This document shows positions 9,816-20,433 of a stretch of 64,000 nucleotides of DNA, in pieces. The stretch is taken from positions 9,438,709 to 9,502,708 of the forward strand of contig CM064573.1 of assembly GCA_032716605.1 (NCBI GenBank), in the 5' to 3' direction. Each line of letters opens with the position of its first letter. Position 1 is the stretch's first letter. This DNA is from Paralithodes platypus (lineage: Eukaryota > Arthropoda > Malacostraca > Decapoda > Lithodidae). The translations under genes and the position numbers were made by a program. Under the pieces are notes generated by a model. That model ran no database searches and was not told the DNA's origin. It saw only the letters and a program-made list of their open reading frames with translations.

Positions 9816-11900
9816 GGTCCCCTCGCTGAAATAATAACAAAAAGCAACTATCTCCCCCTAACTAACATCCCGGCAAGTGTCTATCCCATTTTCTTTGTTA
9901 TGATGACAGGGGGTCTTGTGGGTAGGCAACACAACTATTTTTGCCGGGATATGTGGGTAGCTTGGAAGCTCAGGTCAGGTCAGGTGAAGGTATTGAGGGA
10001 TAAGCCTTTACAACGGCACCTCTTAGCTACTTTCTACTTTTCCTATTTTCTGAAGAGTGTAGAGAGGGGAGAAGGGGTGATGGAGAGAGAGGGAGCTGTT
10101 GTAGTGGCTTTGTTGTGTGTTATTAGTCTGCATACGTCGTCGAGGTGTCCCCCGACGGTGCGAGCATGTGAAACTGATCAATCAGCACGCACATACGCGG
10201 TGTGAAGGTTGGCCTGAGTCGGCCTATCTCCACCGTTTCCTTTAGGTCAAACGCTGGGTGCTGATTGGTTATTGGGCTCCTCCTATCTCCTGTCCCGTAG
10301 TGCTGCTGCCAAATCCCCCAAATTTTCCATCCTTTCTTGCCTATAATTTAATGAAAATGGTGATGGGTTGGCCCTCCAGGAGTCTTAGCTGCTCATCACT
10401 CCCTCGACAGGTACCTCATCGTTGGCTGGGCCTCTCACACGGTTCTGCAGCAGGTGACGCACAGGGCATCGACAATAGGCTCTCTCAGGTAAAGGAACCT
10501 CTCAGGGCGTCCTCAGGGGCAGCCAACTCGGTAGTAGGGGATGGGGGCCTCAGTCGCTAGCTCAGCTTCTGGCTCTAGCAGCTTGGGTAATTCGGTTTCC
10601 CAGTGAGTGTTGAGTTCTTCAAAATAGAGTCAGGGTTCTTGATGAGGGCTCTCAACTCCTGTAACTCTGGGCAATCTGGTGTAGCGTGCAGGTGAATCAG
10701 TGGCTGCGGAAGGCTTGAGGTTATTCTAGTTTCATCTCTTATGACTTAACATAATTATCATCTTTTTCAAAAGAACATCTTTCGGAGGTCTTGTCCACTG
10801 ATACCACTTTACACTGTACACCTCGAGTACTTCGGGAGAAGAGGAGGACTGTGGCTGCTGGGACTGCAGGGAAAGGGAAGCCGAGTTCTTGTGAGCAGTG
10901 ACTGTGTGTGTGTGTGTTTTTTTTTTTGTTTTTTTTTTTTTTTAAAGGTAGTGGGGGGGGGGGGGGGGGGAAGAGAGGCACCGCAGAGTGGGTGGGGGGA
11001 AGAGAAAGTAGGAAAGATGAAATACAAAGGAAGAGAAAAGTTAGTGGGCCGTCCACCTTGCTGTTGTTAAGGGATTTTTATTTCTTTATTTATTTATTTA
11101 TTTCTGTTTTATTTTTTTATTTTTGTCTAGTCATTTTGGTTCATGTGTTCCTGGCGATGTTTGGCCAGGAATTTGTTGTTGTTGGTAGATGGTGATGGTG
11201 GTGTCCGGGGATTCTGGCGGTGTTCAGGGGGGTCCATGATGAGTGTGAGGATCCCCCAGGTGTTCTGCCGTGTCCCAGGTACTTCTTGTTGTTGATAAAT
11301 GATGATGATGGTGGTATTCGGGGATTCTGGCGGTGTTCAGGGGGGTCATTGATGTGTGTGCGGATCCCCCAGGTGTTCTGCCGTGTCCCAGGTTATGGTG
11401 TGTGGTGGTGACAGTCAGTGGTGTTTTTTTCTTGACTGGTTGATGTTCTGATGTTCTGGCGGTGTTCTGCTCGACTGGCGATGGACTGCCACTGAGGTGA
11501 AGGAAGAGGTACTCCGTTTGTTGGTTTGGGGTCATTATATACTGTAGCTGACTTGAGGATCGAGCGTTTCTCCTCCAGCCAATCAGCGGGCTTCCAGCAT
11601 TTTTGGCCTGGATCCTGATCTTGGAAGATGTGTGATGGTCGCACAGGATTTTGGCTGCCCGTCTCTGCCAATAGGAGGGAAAACCGAGCGTGCGTCTTGG
11701 CCAATAAGAGGGCCGGCATTCCTTGAAGTCATCATCTGTAGCACTCTTCCCTGGCCAATGGGATGTTGACGAAGGGGCCTTGTTCCACGTTTTCTGCAGG
11801 GATGTGACTGTGGGGGCGTGGGGATCATCATAGACATTTGGCCAGGGTGTGTGTGTCTCGCTGGTTCCTTCTGGGACTGTTTGGGTGTTCTGACTAACTT
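9816..11900. other. No recognised gene; GC-richer stretch
   Basis: Several frames of 60-108 codons are open here but none shows a domain I recognise. It holds a GT/T/G low-complexity block at 10895-10970 (G run of 18) and a tandem duplication at 11195-11398. Minus-strand 10520-10640 has a short Glu/Pro-rich frame of unknown meaning. Confidence 0.5.
11195..11398 (+). repeat. Tandem duplication, about 120 bp unit
   Basis: Two copies of a block with 'GGGGATTCTGGCGGTGTTCA', 'GGATCCCCCAGGTGTTCTGC' and 'CGTGTCCCAGGT', separated by 'GTTGTTG(A)TA' linker sequence. Differences are few, so the duplication is fairly recent. Confidence 0.8.
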
Positions 11901-11902
11901 CC

Positions 11903-12110
11903 TAACAATAATAATAATACAAATAATATTGATACTAATACTACTACTACTAACAATAATAACAATAACATTAATACAACTAATACTAATAATATTACAA
12001 CAATAATAACAATAACACTAATACAACTAATACTAATCATATTACAACAATATAACAATAACACTAATACAACTAATACTAATAATAATATAAACTACTA
12101 CTACTACTTG
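11903..12110 (+). repeat. AAT/ACT trinucleotide-rich tract
   Basis: Imperfect AATAATA, AACAATAAC, ACTAATACT and CTACTACTA words over about 200 bp. No gene. Confidence 0.85.
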
Positions 12111-12135
12111 ATGTTATGGTATGGTATGTTACTTT

Positions 12136-12388
12136 TAAGCTCCTCGGTGGCCTAGTGGTTAAGGTGTTGGAGTGCTGCACTACTGACCTGGGTTCGAGCC
12201 TTGGCTGGGGCATATTACACAAATATTAATTAGAGGGATTATCCTGATGTTGGTAGTATTAAGGACACATATGGCCAGACGGACTAACCTAACTCTAGTG
12301 TCCGTGACCGTACAAGGGTAATTATGCTTGTTATATGGGTCACCTCCTTGTGGTGTTGTGTGTGTGTCACTCATTTATTATATGTCAT
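12136..12388 (+). mobile_element. tRNA-derived SINE
   Basis: The head (12136-12212) has an A-box-like 'GGTGGCCTAGTGGTTAAGG' and a B-box 'GGGTTCGAGCC' at tRNA-like spacing, as expected for an RNA polymerase III internal promoter. The body includes 'GACCGTACAAGGGTAATTA' and ends in a GT-rich TGTGTGTGTCAC. A relative of the body is at 9530-9668 and a similar head is at 19587-19663. I do not call it a functional tRNA because the cloverleaf is imperfect. Confidence 0.7.
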
Positions 12389-12389
12389 T

Positions 12390-12605
12390 CAACTCTTTCA
12401 GTACCGGTGCCGTCCTTTTAACTATATTCTTTTTATTATTAGACGATTGTATTCAGTTTAAATAGTGCCTCCAACAATTATTAACAGCCTTCGAAGTATC
12501 TCACTTAACCCTATTTACTGCCACATATCCTACTTTTACTGCACAAAATCGTCGAAATATAGCCAGAATAAAATATATAAGACGTCGCCGGTACCAAAGG
12601 GGTTA
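12390..12605. mobile_element. M2 hairpin MITE
   Basis: Left 'CAACTCTTTCAGTACCGGTG', right 'GTCGCCGGTACCAAAGGGGTT'. Arms 'TTAGACGATT...TTCAGTTTAAA' and 'GCACAAAATCGTCGAA' pair. It directly follows the SINE tail. Confidence 0.85.
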
Positions 12606-12699
12606 TTATTATTATTTTGAATTATATATATACTTTCTTTTAACCAAGAATTTTAAGAAGCGCTCCCACTTAGCCAAGGATCGAGCATAGCAAGCCAGC

Positions 12700-12965
12700 A
12701 GTCCCCCCCTCCCCCCCCCACCGTCTTCAAGCTACCCCAACCTTCAATCATCCCCCCACCAAACCCTTCTCACATCAACCCACAATCTTCTTCCCATCAA
12801 CCCCAACCCTTCCATTAATCGACCCCAACCACTCCCCCATCAACCCCCAACCCCTCCCCATCAACCCCCTCTCCTCTCCATCAACCCCCCCCCCCCCCCC
12901 CGCATCAAAACCCCCTACTCCCCATCAACCCCCATCCCTCCCCATAAACGCCCCCAACCCGACTG
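12700..12965 (+). repeat. C-rich CCCATCAACC low-complexity tract
   Basis: Imperfect repetition of CCCCATCAACCCC with C runs up to about 18. The G-rich complement could form quadruplexes. No gene. Confidence 0.9.
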
Positions 12966-13059
12966 ACGTATATATTTATGGGCCCTTTAAGCTGCCAAGA
13001 ATTAGATGGAGAACTATGAAGAATATTGGTAGCAGGTTGACGTGTGGCCGAGTAATTCA

Positions 13060-14032
13060 CCTGTCCTCCTTCCCGTCCTTGTCTTCCTCTTTCTCCTAAT
13101 ATTATTCCTCTTTCTCCTCTTCATGTTCTTCCTCTTTCTCCTCCTCCTATTCTTCCTCTTTCTCTTCCTCCTCCTATTCTCCTTCTTTCTCCTCCTCCTC
13201 CTTATATTCATTTTCTTCCTCCTCATATTATTCCTCTTTCTCGTCTACCTTCTTTTCTTCCTCTTTCTCTTCCTCTTCATATTCTTCCACTTCCTCCTCC
13301 TATTCTTTCTTATTCTCATCTTCTTCTTTTTCTTCCTCTTTCTCCTCCTCCTATTCTTCCTTTTTTCTTCCTCTTCCTCCTCCTGCTCCTCATTTTCTTC
13401 CTCTTTCTCCTCCTCCTCATATTCTTCCTCTTTCTTTTCCTATTCTTCCTCTTTCTCCTCCTATTTTTCGTATTCCTCCTCCTCCTCATATTCTTCCTCT
13501 TTCTCCTCCTCCTCTTCCTCATATGCTTCCTCTTTCTCGTCTTCCTTTTTTTCTTCCTCCTTCTCCTAATATTGTTCTCGTTCTCTTTCTTACACACCTG
13601 TTCCTCTGTTTTCTCCCTCCACCTCTCTCTATCTCCCAGCTCCTCCTCCTCCTTCTTTTTTCTTCTTCTTCTCCCTCTTTTTCTTTCTCCCCTCACCTTC
13701 CTTCCCTCCTCCTCTCCCCTCCTCTTGTACCTCGTCCTCCTCTCCCCTCCTCTTGTACCTTCTCCTCCTCCTCTTGTTCCTTCTCCTCCTCCTCTCCTCT
13801 TGTTCCTTCCTCTCTCCCCTCCTCTTGTACCTTCTCCTCCTCCTCCTCCCCGCTTCTCCTCTTAACTGGTACCTTCTCCTCCTCCTCCTCTCCCCTCCTC
13901 TTGTACCTTCTCCTCCTCCTCCTCTCCCCTCCTCTTGTACCTTCTCCTCCTCCTCTCCCCTCCTCTTGTACCTTCTCCTCCTCCTCTCCCCTCCTCTTGT
14001 ACCTTCTCCTCCTCCTCCTCCCACTGACATTA
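13060..14032 (+). repeat. 1 kb polypyrimidine (CTC/TTC) tract
   Basis: Almost pure C/T on the plus strand. The first half is TTCCTCTTTCTCCTCCT-like; the second is 'CCTCTTGTACCTTCTCCTCC' repeated about nine times with CTC expansions. Leu/Ser/Phe-only and Arg/Lys/Glu-only frames across it are artefacts of composition. Such tracts can adopt triplex DNA. Confidence 0.95.
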
Positions 14033-14219
14033 TTTCTTTTATTAACCTCACCTCTTACAGATTTACATGAACGTCACCTTTTCCAATGACATCATAAGTC
14101 CCCTTGTTGACATCATTTCTCATGTGTGTGTCACCCACCTGGTTGGCAATAGGAGAGCCCACACGTAGCAGATGTCCTAATGTTTTTGTCCGATTCCTGT
14201 GATTGATGACTGGATAAAA

Positions 14220-14259
14220 TGATGGGCCTTAGCGAACACAGCCACCCACACCCACACCC

Positions 14260-14301
<42 letters not shown>

Positions 14302-14345
14302 CACACTCACACACACAAACACGCGCGCATACACACACACATACA
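14220..14345. repeat. (CA)n with CCCACA variants
   Basis: CACCCACAC moving into pure CA at about 14267-14298, then ACACGCGCG and ACATAC variants. No gene. Confidence 0.9.
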
Positions 14346-14559
14346 AACTCCAAAAACCTTGCCTGGGTCCATCAATGTAATAAATAATCTTTATGGTTTC
14401 TTCCTGTTGATCTTGGATGACGTCATTGAGCAAATATAAGCTTTTGAATGAGGTCAACAAGTATATGTGCATTTTACGCCATTTGAGCATAGTAGCGTCA
14501 TAATTATATCATCATTTGTTTGTGAATTGTACTGTACCTCCCAAAAATTCTATCACACT

Positions 14560-16010
14560 AAAACTACTCCGGCCCATATTAACTCTCATTATGTGCAAAC
14601 TAGCATGGGAGAAGGGGAGTGCACCCGATGACTGGAAGACTGGCATAATAGTCCCCCTATATAAGGGCAAAGGGGAAAGAGGAGTGTGTGGTAACCACCG
14701 AGGAATATGTCTTCTAAGCGTAGGAGGGAAGGTATACAGTAGGGTAGTGATTGAGAGAGTGAGAGTGAGAACGGAGAAATGGATAGGCGACGAGCAGGGA
14801 AGTTTTAGGAAGGGAAGAGGATGTGTAGATCAGATTTTTACCCTGAAATGTGTTGTGGAGAAATATCTGGAGAAGAAACAAAAGGTGTATGTTGCCTTTA
14901 TGGACTTGGAGAAGGCCTATGACAGAGTGGATAGAGAAGGTTTGAGGAAAGTACTTAGAATATACGGAGTAGATGGCAAGTTGCTGACAGCAGTGAAGAG
15001 CATGTATGAGGGTGCAAAGGCGGCAGTACGTGTGGAGAGTGAGCAGAGCGAGTTCTTTGACCTGAATGTTGGTTTGAAACAGGGGTGTGTGATGTCCCCG
15101 TGGTTGTTTACTGTATATATGGATGGAGTTATGAAAGAAATACTATCAAGAGCAGTGGATGTTGGTGTATCGCTGAAAAAGGGAGGGAATTGAGTGGAAG
15201 CTACCTATACTGCTGTTTGCGGATGATACAGTTCTGATGAGTGATAATGAATGGGAGTTGCAGGTTCTGGTAAATGAGTTTGGAACAGTGTGCGAAAAAC
15301 GGAATTTGAAGGTAAATGCGGGGAAGAGCAAGGTTATGGTCTTCAAAAGGGGTGAAGTCACAGAGTGTGAGGTGAAGCTGAACGGTCAGGCTATGGAGAT
15401 CGTCAACTCTTTTAAGTATCTGGGCAGTGTGTTGAGTAAAGATGGGACTATGGATGAAGAAGTGAGGGAGAGGGTACAACAGAGGAAGAGGGTTGTAGGA
15501 ACACTGAAAGCAGTAACAAGAAATAGGGTGGTCAGTATGGAAGTGAAGAAGTCCTTGCATGACAGTGTGGTAATCCCGACACTGACTTACGGAAGCGAAG
15601 CATGGACGTTGGTTGAGAGACTCAGACCAAGAGTGAGAGCAGTGGAAATGAATTACTTAAGAAGTGCGTGCGGAGTTACATGGAGGGATAGACAGACTAA
15701 TGAGGAAGTAAGAAGGAGGTGTGGTGTGGAGGTAGACGTGCTGGAAAGTGTGAAAAGGAACAACTTGAGATGGTTCGGCCATATGGAACGTATGGAAAGC
15801 GAGAGAATGACTAAGAGGGTGTACGAGAGCGAGGTGGAGGGACAGAGAGGGAGAGGTAGACCGAATGAGAGGTGGAAGGATGGAGTGAGGAAGTACATGA
15901 ACGAAGGCGGTGCTGGTTGGGGGGAGGGGCGTCGACTGACTGGGGACAGAGGTGCATGGGGGCGGTTCGTTCTTGGCCACCCCTTCGGGGATCACGGCGT
16001 CAGGCAATAG
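14560..16010 (+). pseudogene. RTE-like LINE reverse transcriptase, 5'-truncated
   Basis: Encodes the RT and C-terminal part of a non-LTR retrotransposon polyprotein. The first frame (to 15193) reads 'DDWKTGIIVPLYKGKG', then 'FMDLEKAYDRV' with the first catalytic Asp, then 'GLKQGCVMSPWLF'. The second frame (from about 15195) continues with 'LLFADDTVL', the catalytic FADD box at about 15217-15230, then 'KYLGSVLSKDG', 'LTYGSEAWT' and 'NNLRWFGHMERM', a tail typical of RTE-like elements. A frame change near 15180, in an A-rich run, breaks the frame between the two Asp boxes. The endonuclease domain is missing, so the copy is 5'-truncated, as LINE insertions often are. It ends at a TAG near 16010, immediately before an M1 element. 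Clade assignment is from memory of the family. Confidence 0.85.
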
Positions 16011-16015
16011 ATAGA

Positions 16016-16383
16016 TGGGGGGGTGGGCTGTATTTTCTGGTCCCCCTTCTTCCTCATGCTTAGCCCCATTAGGATTCATATTTTAAGACGTTCCGCACAT
16101 TAGTTTGGCGATAATAAGACCTTTCGCCCCACTTATTTGTCAATATGAAGACTTCGTGTCATTTAGGTGTCGATTTTTTCCTTGCGAGCGATAGCGAGCC
16201 TGTAATTTAAGAGAAGCCGGCCCTCGGCCGGGAATTTTTTCTATCGAAAAATGTACAAATTGATCTTGAAATAGGGTCTTGGGGGGCTGTTTTTTTAAAC
16301 TTGATGGAGGTCTAGGGAGGAAACTAGAAAAATAATATATACATGAACAAAATCGACTGAAAAGCGAACCATCCTCCATTAAT
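16016..16383 (+). mobile_element. M1 MITE at LINE 3' end
   Basis: Full internal order: 'GGTCCCCCTTCTTCCTCATG', four units, 'GCGAGCGATAGCGAGCCTG', 'CCGGCCCTCGGCCGGG', 'CTTGATGGAGGTCTAGGGAG', right end 'CCATCCTCCATTAA'. The left TTAAGG is replaced by a G run joined to the LINE stop codon. Confidence 0.85.
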
Positions 16384-16449
16384 AATAATAAATGTATATG
16401 TGTTGCACTAATTTGTACTATTTAATTGAACAATTACTGAAAATACTAT

Positions 16450-16675
16450 ATACTATAGTCTATTCGCTGTAAGTAGGCGAGATATCATGACCTCTAACAT
16501 CTGGAACTCGAAATCGACTAAAGTAACCGAGCTAATATTTATACAATTTGGGAAGAGTCAGTCAAAGAATAGATGTGGATATTTACAGCCAATTTGCTCT
16601 AGCCCTTTTTGAGTTACAGAGTATAGAGGTCATGATTCCTCGCCTACTGACAGCGAATAGATTATAATAGAGCTT
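16450..16675. mobile_element. M3-type hairpin MITE, diverged
   Basis: Arms: 'ATAGTCTATTCGCTGTAAGT' at the left and 'CTGACAGCGAATAGATTATA' at the right, with 'ATCATGACCTCT' and 'AGAGGTCATGAT' pairing inside. The interior shares 'GCTCTAGCCCTTTTTGAGTT' with 40808-40990 and 59378-59590. Confidence 0.75.
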
Positions 16676-16824
16676 TAAATACAGATGATTATGGTTGCCA
16701 ATATGAGAGAGGACAAGCTGCTTCTCTGAATTTATCTCAGGTTGATTGTTGGAATAAGGGTGAGTATTTTATTGGCATAATCCTTAGTGCTGACAATATT
16801 TCTCCCATTGGTACAGTTGCCCAA

Positions 16825-16964
16825 TTAAGGGAGAAGGGTTAATTTCTTGGTCGATTATTTCATATATATATATATTATTTGTTTTAGTTTCCTCCCTAGA
16901 CCTCCCTCAAACTTAAACAATACATCCATTAGATCCCCCTTCTAGATAAATGTGTACATTTTGT
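16825..16964 (-). mobile_element. M1 MITE, left half only
   Basis: Begins TTAAGGGAGAAGGGTT and reads 'AGTTTCCTCCCTAGACCTCC' down to 'TGTGTACATTTTG', where M1 stops and M2 sequence starts without a gap. Confidence 0.8.
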
Positions 16965-16965
16965 C

Positions 16966-17140
16966 TTCGGCTACTATTAGACGATGTTATTCAGTTTAAA
17001 AAGGGCCCCCAGCAATGACCAGGCTTCGAACTATCATATTTGATCCTTTTTACTACCACAGATCTTTCTCAAGCTGTAAAACATCATCTAAATATCGCTA
17101 GAATAAAATGGAAACGACGTCGCCGGTACAGAAGGGGTTA
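16966..17140. mobile_element. M2 MITE, left end replaced by M1
   Basis: Starts inside the left arm at 'TACTATTAGACGATGTTATT' and runs to a normal right end 'GTCGCCGGTACAGAAGGGG'. Together with the preceding entry it forms a chimera of two MITE families. Confidence 0.8.
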
Positions 17141-17319
17141 AAAGAAACCACACTTGCAATGCATTCATAATGATTCTACTTTCATACATCAGATCACGAC
17201 GAGGAACAGAACTTATGAGGCCAACTGTACATTGTAATAATTGTGAGTATAATCATTATTTTTGTTTACACCAACCAACTTCACATCTAAACTCAATTAA
17301 TGAAATCAACAAATACATG

Positions 17320-17395
17320 TGGCACTCCGAGGACTCGAACCCAGGATACCCACATCGAAATTCTGCGCACTATGCATTACGCTATCAAAAAAAGA
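17320..17395 (-). ncRNA. tRNA-like sequence / SINE head
   Basis: On the minus strand: 'TAGCGTAATGCATAGTGCGC' where the A box lies, and a clear B box 'GGGTTCGAGTCCTCGG'. The 3' end reads GAGTGCCA. Acceptor pairing is poor, so it is more likely a SINE head or tRNA pseudogene than a functional tRNA. Confidence 0.5.
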
Positions 17396-17439
17396 CACTT
17401 ACTTTGTCCATGGTAATATACCTTAGTTTGTATATGTGT

Positions 17440-17612
17440 ATGAAGGAGACAAAAGGAAGAGCTGGCTGTAACGAGAGTCCCGTAAAATTGAAAGAAAGAT
17501 AAAGAGCCAAATTCGAAATGTTTGGACCCACGGATCTTGCAGGAGTTTACACCGTAGGATGAGGGAAAACTAGACTGAAGGAAGAGAGTTTCAGAGTTTA
17601 CTTGTTGAGTGG
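17440..17612 (+). repeat. R-D copy 2
   Basis: 'GTATGAAGGAGACAAAAGGA', 'CTGGCTGTAACGAGAGTC', 'TTTACACCGTAGGATGAGGG' and 'TACTTGTTGAGTGG' match 45665-45870 in the same order. Confidence 0.75.
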
Positions 17613-17790
17613 TTACCCCGTTGAGTACCAGCGACGTGTATTACATTTTATTCTAGCTATATTTAGACGATATTATGCAGCTTGGGATGGATCTGTGGTA
17701 GTTAAAAAGGTTGGTTGAGATAGTTTGAAGCCTTATTATTGCTAGAGGTCCTTCCTAAACTGAATAAAATCGTCTAATTATCAATATCTT
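17613..17790. mobile_element. M2 MITE, right end lost
   Basis: Left end 'TTACCCCGTTGAGTACCAGC', arm 'TATATTTAGACGATATTATG', internal 'GGTTGAGATAGTTTGAAGCC', then 'ATAAAATCGTCTAATTATCA'. It lacks the terminal ACCGG...GGGGTTAA. Confidence 0.75.
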
Positions 17791-17960
17791 GCTAATGAAC
17801 TCTCCTAATGCCCCTCTATCCCTCAGCTCCTCAACATTTCCCCTCATCTCGGGTGAAAGCCTGGCATGTCTCTTCCCAAACTTCCGTCCACCCAAGTTTC
17901 TCTGCCAACAACCCCCCCCAATCTCAAAAGTTGCCACCAACTCCGTGTTCTCATTAACGA

Positions 17961-18340
17961 TTAAGGGGAGATGGGTCGTTTTTCTGGTCCCTCTTCTTCC
18001 TCATGTTTAGCCCCATTTGTTTTCAGATTATAAGACGTTTGGCCCATTCGTTTGGCGATTTTAAGACCTTTCGCCCCATTCCTTATCAATATTAACACTT
18101 TCCGTGTCATTTAGTTGTCGATTTTTTCCTGGCGAGCGATAGCGAGCCTGTAATTAAGGAGAAACCGGCCTTTGGCCGACATTTCTATCGAAATATGTAC
18201 AAATTTATCTTGAAGGAGGGTCTTGGGCAGGTGTTTTAAGCTTGATGGAGATCTAGGAAGGAAACTAAAAATAAATAAATAAATAAAAATAAATAAATAA
18301 ATAAATAATTAAATGAGCCAAATACTGCCATCCCCCCTTA
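17961..18340 (+). mobile_element. M1 MITE, full length
   Basis: TTAAGGGGAGATGGGTCG at the left and GCCATCCCCCCTTA at the right. Unit anchors lie at about 18012, 18043, 18075 and 18106, a spacing of 31-32. The mirror core 'CGAGCGATAGCGAGC' and 'CCGGCCTTTGGCCG' follow. The subterminal AT block is (AAATA/AATA)n. Confidence 0.9.
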
Positions 18341-18621
18341 CTCTCAAAAGTTGCCTCTATCTCCGTGTCTCATTAACGATCACGGTACACCTTCACTTCC
18401 ACAACAACTCTCTTTGGATCAACTCTATCAGTAGCTGTAATGTAGACGAAGTGTGGCAGATATAGAATATAGCAATATAAGACTGGAACTCGAATTTGGT
18501 TACTGAAATTACTTTTGTGTATTCAACAACATGCAAAATATTAGATTAACACTGGGTTACAAGACACACCCAATGTATCAAAGCTACAGCGCTACAGCCC
18601 ACAGTCCCGAGGTTGAGACAT

Positions 18622-18670
<49 letters not shown>

Positions 18671-18884
18671 CGATAATAGCAAGGCTGATAAAATTAGGTA
18701 TGTTTGTGTTCTCTAAAATTGCGTTATTCTGTTGGCATTACTGTTGCCAAGCCTGTGGCCATGAAAACAACGAAATATATTTAACAGTGTAGGCATTATT
18801 TAAAATAATATTTAGAAACTATCACGTTATTTGTTATATTAATTCTTAGTGCCAATATACTCTTATGTAGAAGTCTGTCTTTTT
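18341..18884. other. No gene seen; polyA/CA run inside
   Basis: AT-rich with an A run of about 31 followed by (CA)n at 18626-18672, a shape that can mark a retroposed 3' tail. No domain recognised. Confidence 0.6.
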
Positions 18885-19005
18885 TTTTTCCCCCATGTGA
18901 GTGAGGGAGATAAAAGGCAGTACTGCCTGTAGCGAGTGTCTCCCCCAGAGTTGAAGAGTGACAGGGCCATAATCAAGGGACGTTCTAGCCAAACTGCACG
19001 TAATA
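18885..19005 (+). repeat. R-D copy 3
   Basis: 'CATGTGAGTGAGGGAGATAA', 'GCCTGTAGCGAGTGTC', 'TTGAAGAGTGACAGGGCC' and 'AATCAAGGGACGTTC'; the inverse of 1-175 with high similarity. Confidence 0.75.
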
Positions 19006-19444
19006 TGTTTCCCATTAATTCCATGAAATATTTAATCTACATAGTCTCATAAAGTCATCGTACGCTCATTGTTTACATACATTTTGTTCGTAATTTGGCA
19101 CCAAGATAAACAACGCAGTTGATTTTTTGCCTATTCATTCCCCTGAACACACTATACTTGCATTGTCTGCCTCCCATGTGTTCCTTGGCTAACAGTCCCG
19201 CCAACAACAACAACACCACCACCGACCTTATGTAAGTTACAGTCTGGCAGAGTTACAACACTGTCTCTCATGTACTTTCGTGGACATACTATGTTCTTAA
19301 CCACCCTAGGATTTTAATTATACAATTAAATCTGTTATGATCAATTCAAGAATCGACTTTCTTGTGCATAAATAGAACATTGATAATTATATTATTTTTT
19401 ATTATTATCTAATTATTATTTATATTATATTATATATAATTTAT
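19006..19444. other. AT-rich, nothing recognised
   Basis: Contains (AAC) triplets at 19205-19225 and an AT-rich end at 19380-19445. No open frame of note. Confidence 0.5.
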
Positions 19445-19490
19445 ATAAACTCTGCCACCCCCAGCTATGGGGTATGTGCCTGTGTATACA
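19445..19490 (-). repeat. R-E fragment
   Basis: 'GCCACCCCCAGCTATGGGGT' followed by ATGTGCCTG matches the reverse of the R-E words at 1738-1800. Confidence 0.6.
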
Positions 19491-19539
19491 CATATACACA
19501 TACACACTGGTCGCTTCCATATGTAATACTTGCACAGTG

Positions 19540-19770
19540 AATATCATAGGGTGGCTAGGAACATATGTCCACGACTGTACGTCCTAGGCGCTTGGTGGCC
19601 TAGGGGTTATCATGCTCTGGACAATGGCTCAACAAAGGTTCGAGTCCACTCTGGTGCCAACCTATTTGTGAGGGTGGATGATGACATGTTAACACCTAGT
19701 CCACAACATAAACCAAACCACTGTAACTACTATTGTTTTTGTGTCACCTCCTGTACTTTGGCTTTATTCA
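19540..19770 (+). mobile_element. tRNA-derived SINE, second copy type
   Basis: 'CGCTTGGTGGCCTAGGGGTT' (A-box region) and 'AAGGTTCGAGTCCACTC' (B box) at 19587-19650. Preceded by 'GACTGTACG', as in the 9.5 and 12.2 kb bodies. The tail contains TGTGTCACCTCCTGTAC, also like 12.3 kb. Confidence 0.6.
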
Positions 19771-19789
19771 AACACTGATCCCACTAACC

Positions 19790-20127
19790 TTCACCACATT
19801 CTTCTTATGTACAGCATTACAGTCATGAAAGTTAGTTGGATCTGCCTCAGGAGTTGGACAGAGACAAGGTACAGGAGGTGAAAAAGAAAATAGTAGTAGT
19901 AGTGAGAGTGGTATGGTATATGTTGTTTGTGTGTTTTGCTACGGACTAGGTATTGACATGTGAGTAACCATTCCAATGATTCCACTAGCTATACTGACTC
20001 CAAAGTGGTTTAGAACTTTCACCGAGCTACAGGCCAACCATTGCCGGGACAAAATTCAACTCACTCTAACCACTCCACTAACTAGTGACTTCACAACCAC
20101 TCCACTAACTAGTGACTTCACGTACTG
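19790..20127. other. No gene; 22 bp duplication
   Basis: Unremarkable apart from 'CCACTCCACTAACTAGTGAC' repeated at about 20080 and 20100 and the (GTT)n run that begins the next feature. Confidence 0.5.
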
Positions 20128-20433
20128 TACAGTTGTTGTTGTTGTTGTTGTTCCCCAGACTGTCTGACCGAGCCTTCCCGAGTCTGGTAGACCTAAGTCA
20201 TCCAGATGTTTGGGCCCCTCAAGGGGCCAGGGTGAGATGAGATCTGTCTCTGTAGGACAGCGGGGGAGGAGATCATCAGCCCACGGGCTTGCAACCCCGG
20301 GCCAATGCCTCCACTGTCCGCAGCCCCCCTTGGAGTGCCACATAATCGGGCGATCTCGCCAGCACCTAGAAGGAAAAGTAGTACAGGAAAAGAGACAGAC
20401 AGAAACAGGTAAGGTTGGATAGAGGATGCCAAA
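20128..20433 (-). mobile_element. LINE 3' end with (AAC)n tail
   Basis: Read on the minus strand it ends 'GCTCGGTCAGACAGTCTGGG', GAACAACAACAACAAC. The same terminal words close the Jockey/CR1-like LINE at 49466-49510, so this is a 5'-truncated copy of a related LINE consisting of 3' UTR only. It abuts the RTE-like LINE remnant at about 20433, suggesting insertion into it. Confidence 0.7.

Noticed and set aside
10739..11056. 105-codon minus frame with Cys-containing start
   Set aside because: Runs through GT/T/G homopolymers and shows no known domain; too weak to call an exon.
12136..12212. Functional tRNA gene
   Set aside because: A and B boxes are present but acceptor and anticodon stems do not pair well, and the body continues as a SINE.
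13042..14089. Several Leu/Ser/Phe-rich and Arg/Lys/Glu-rich frames
   Set aside because: Products of the pyrimidine tract on both strands.
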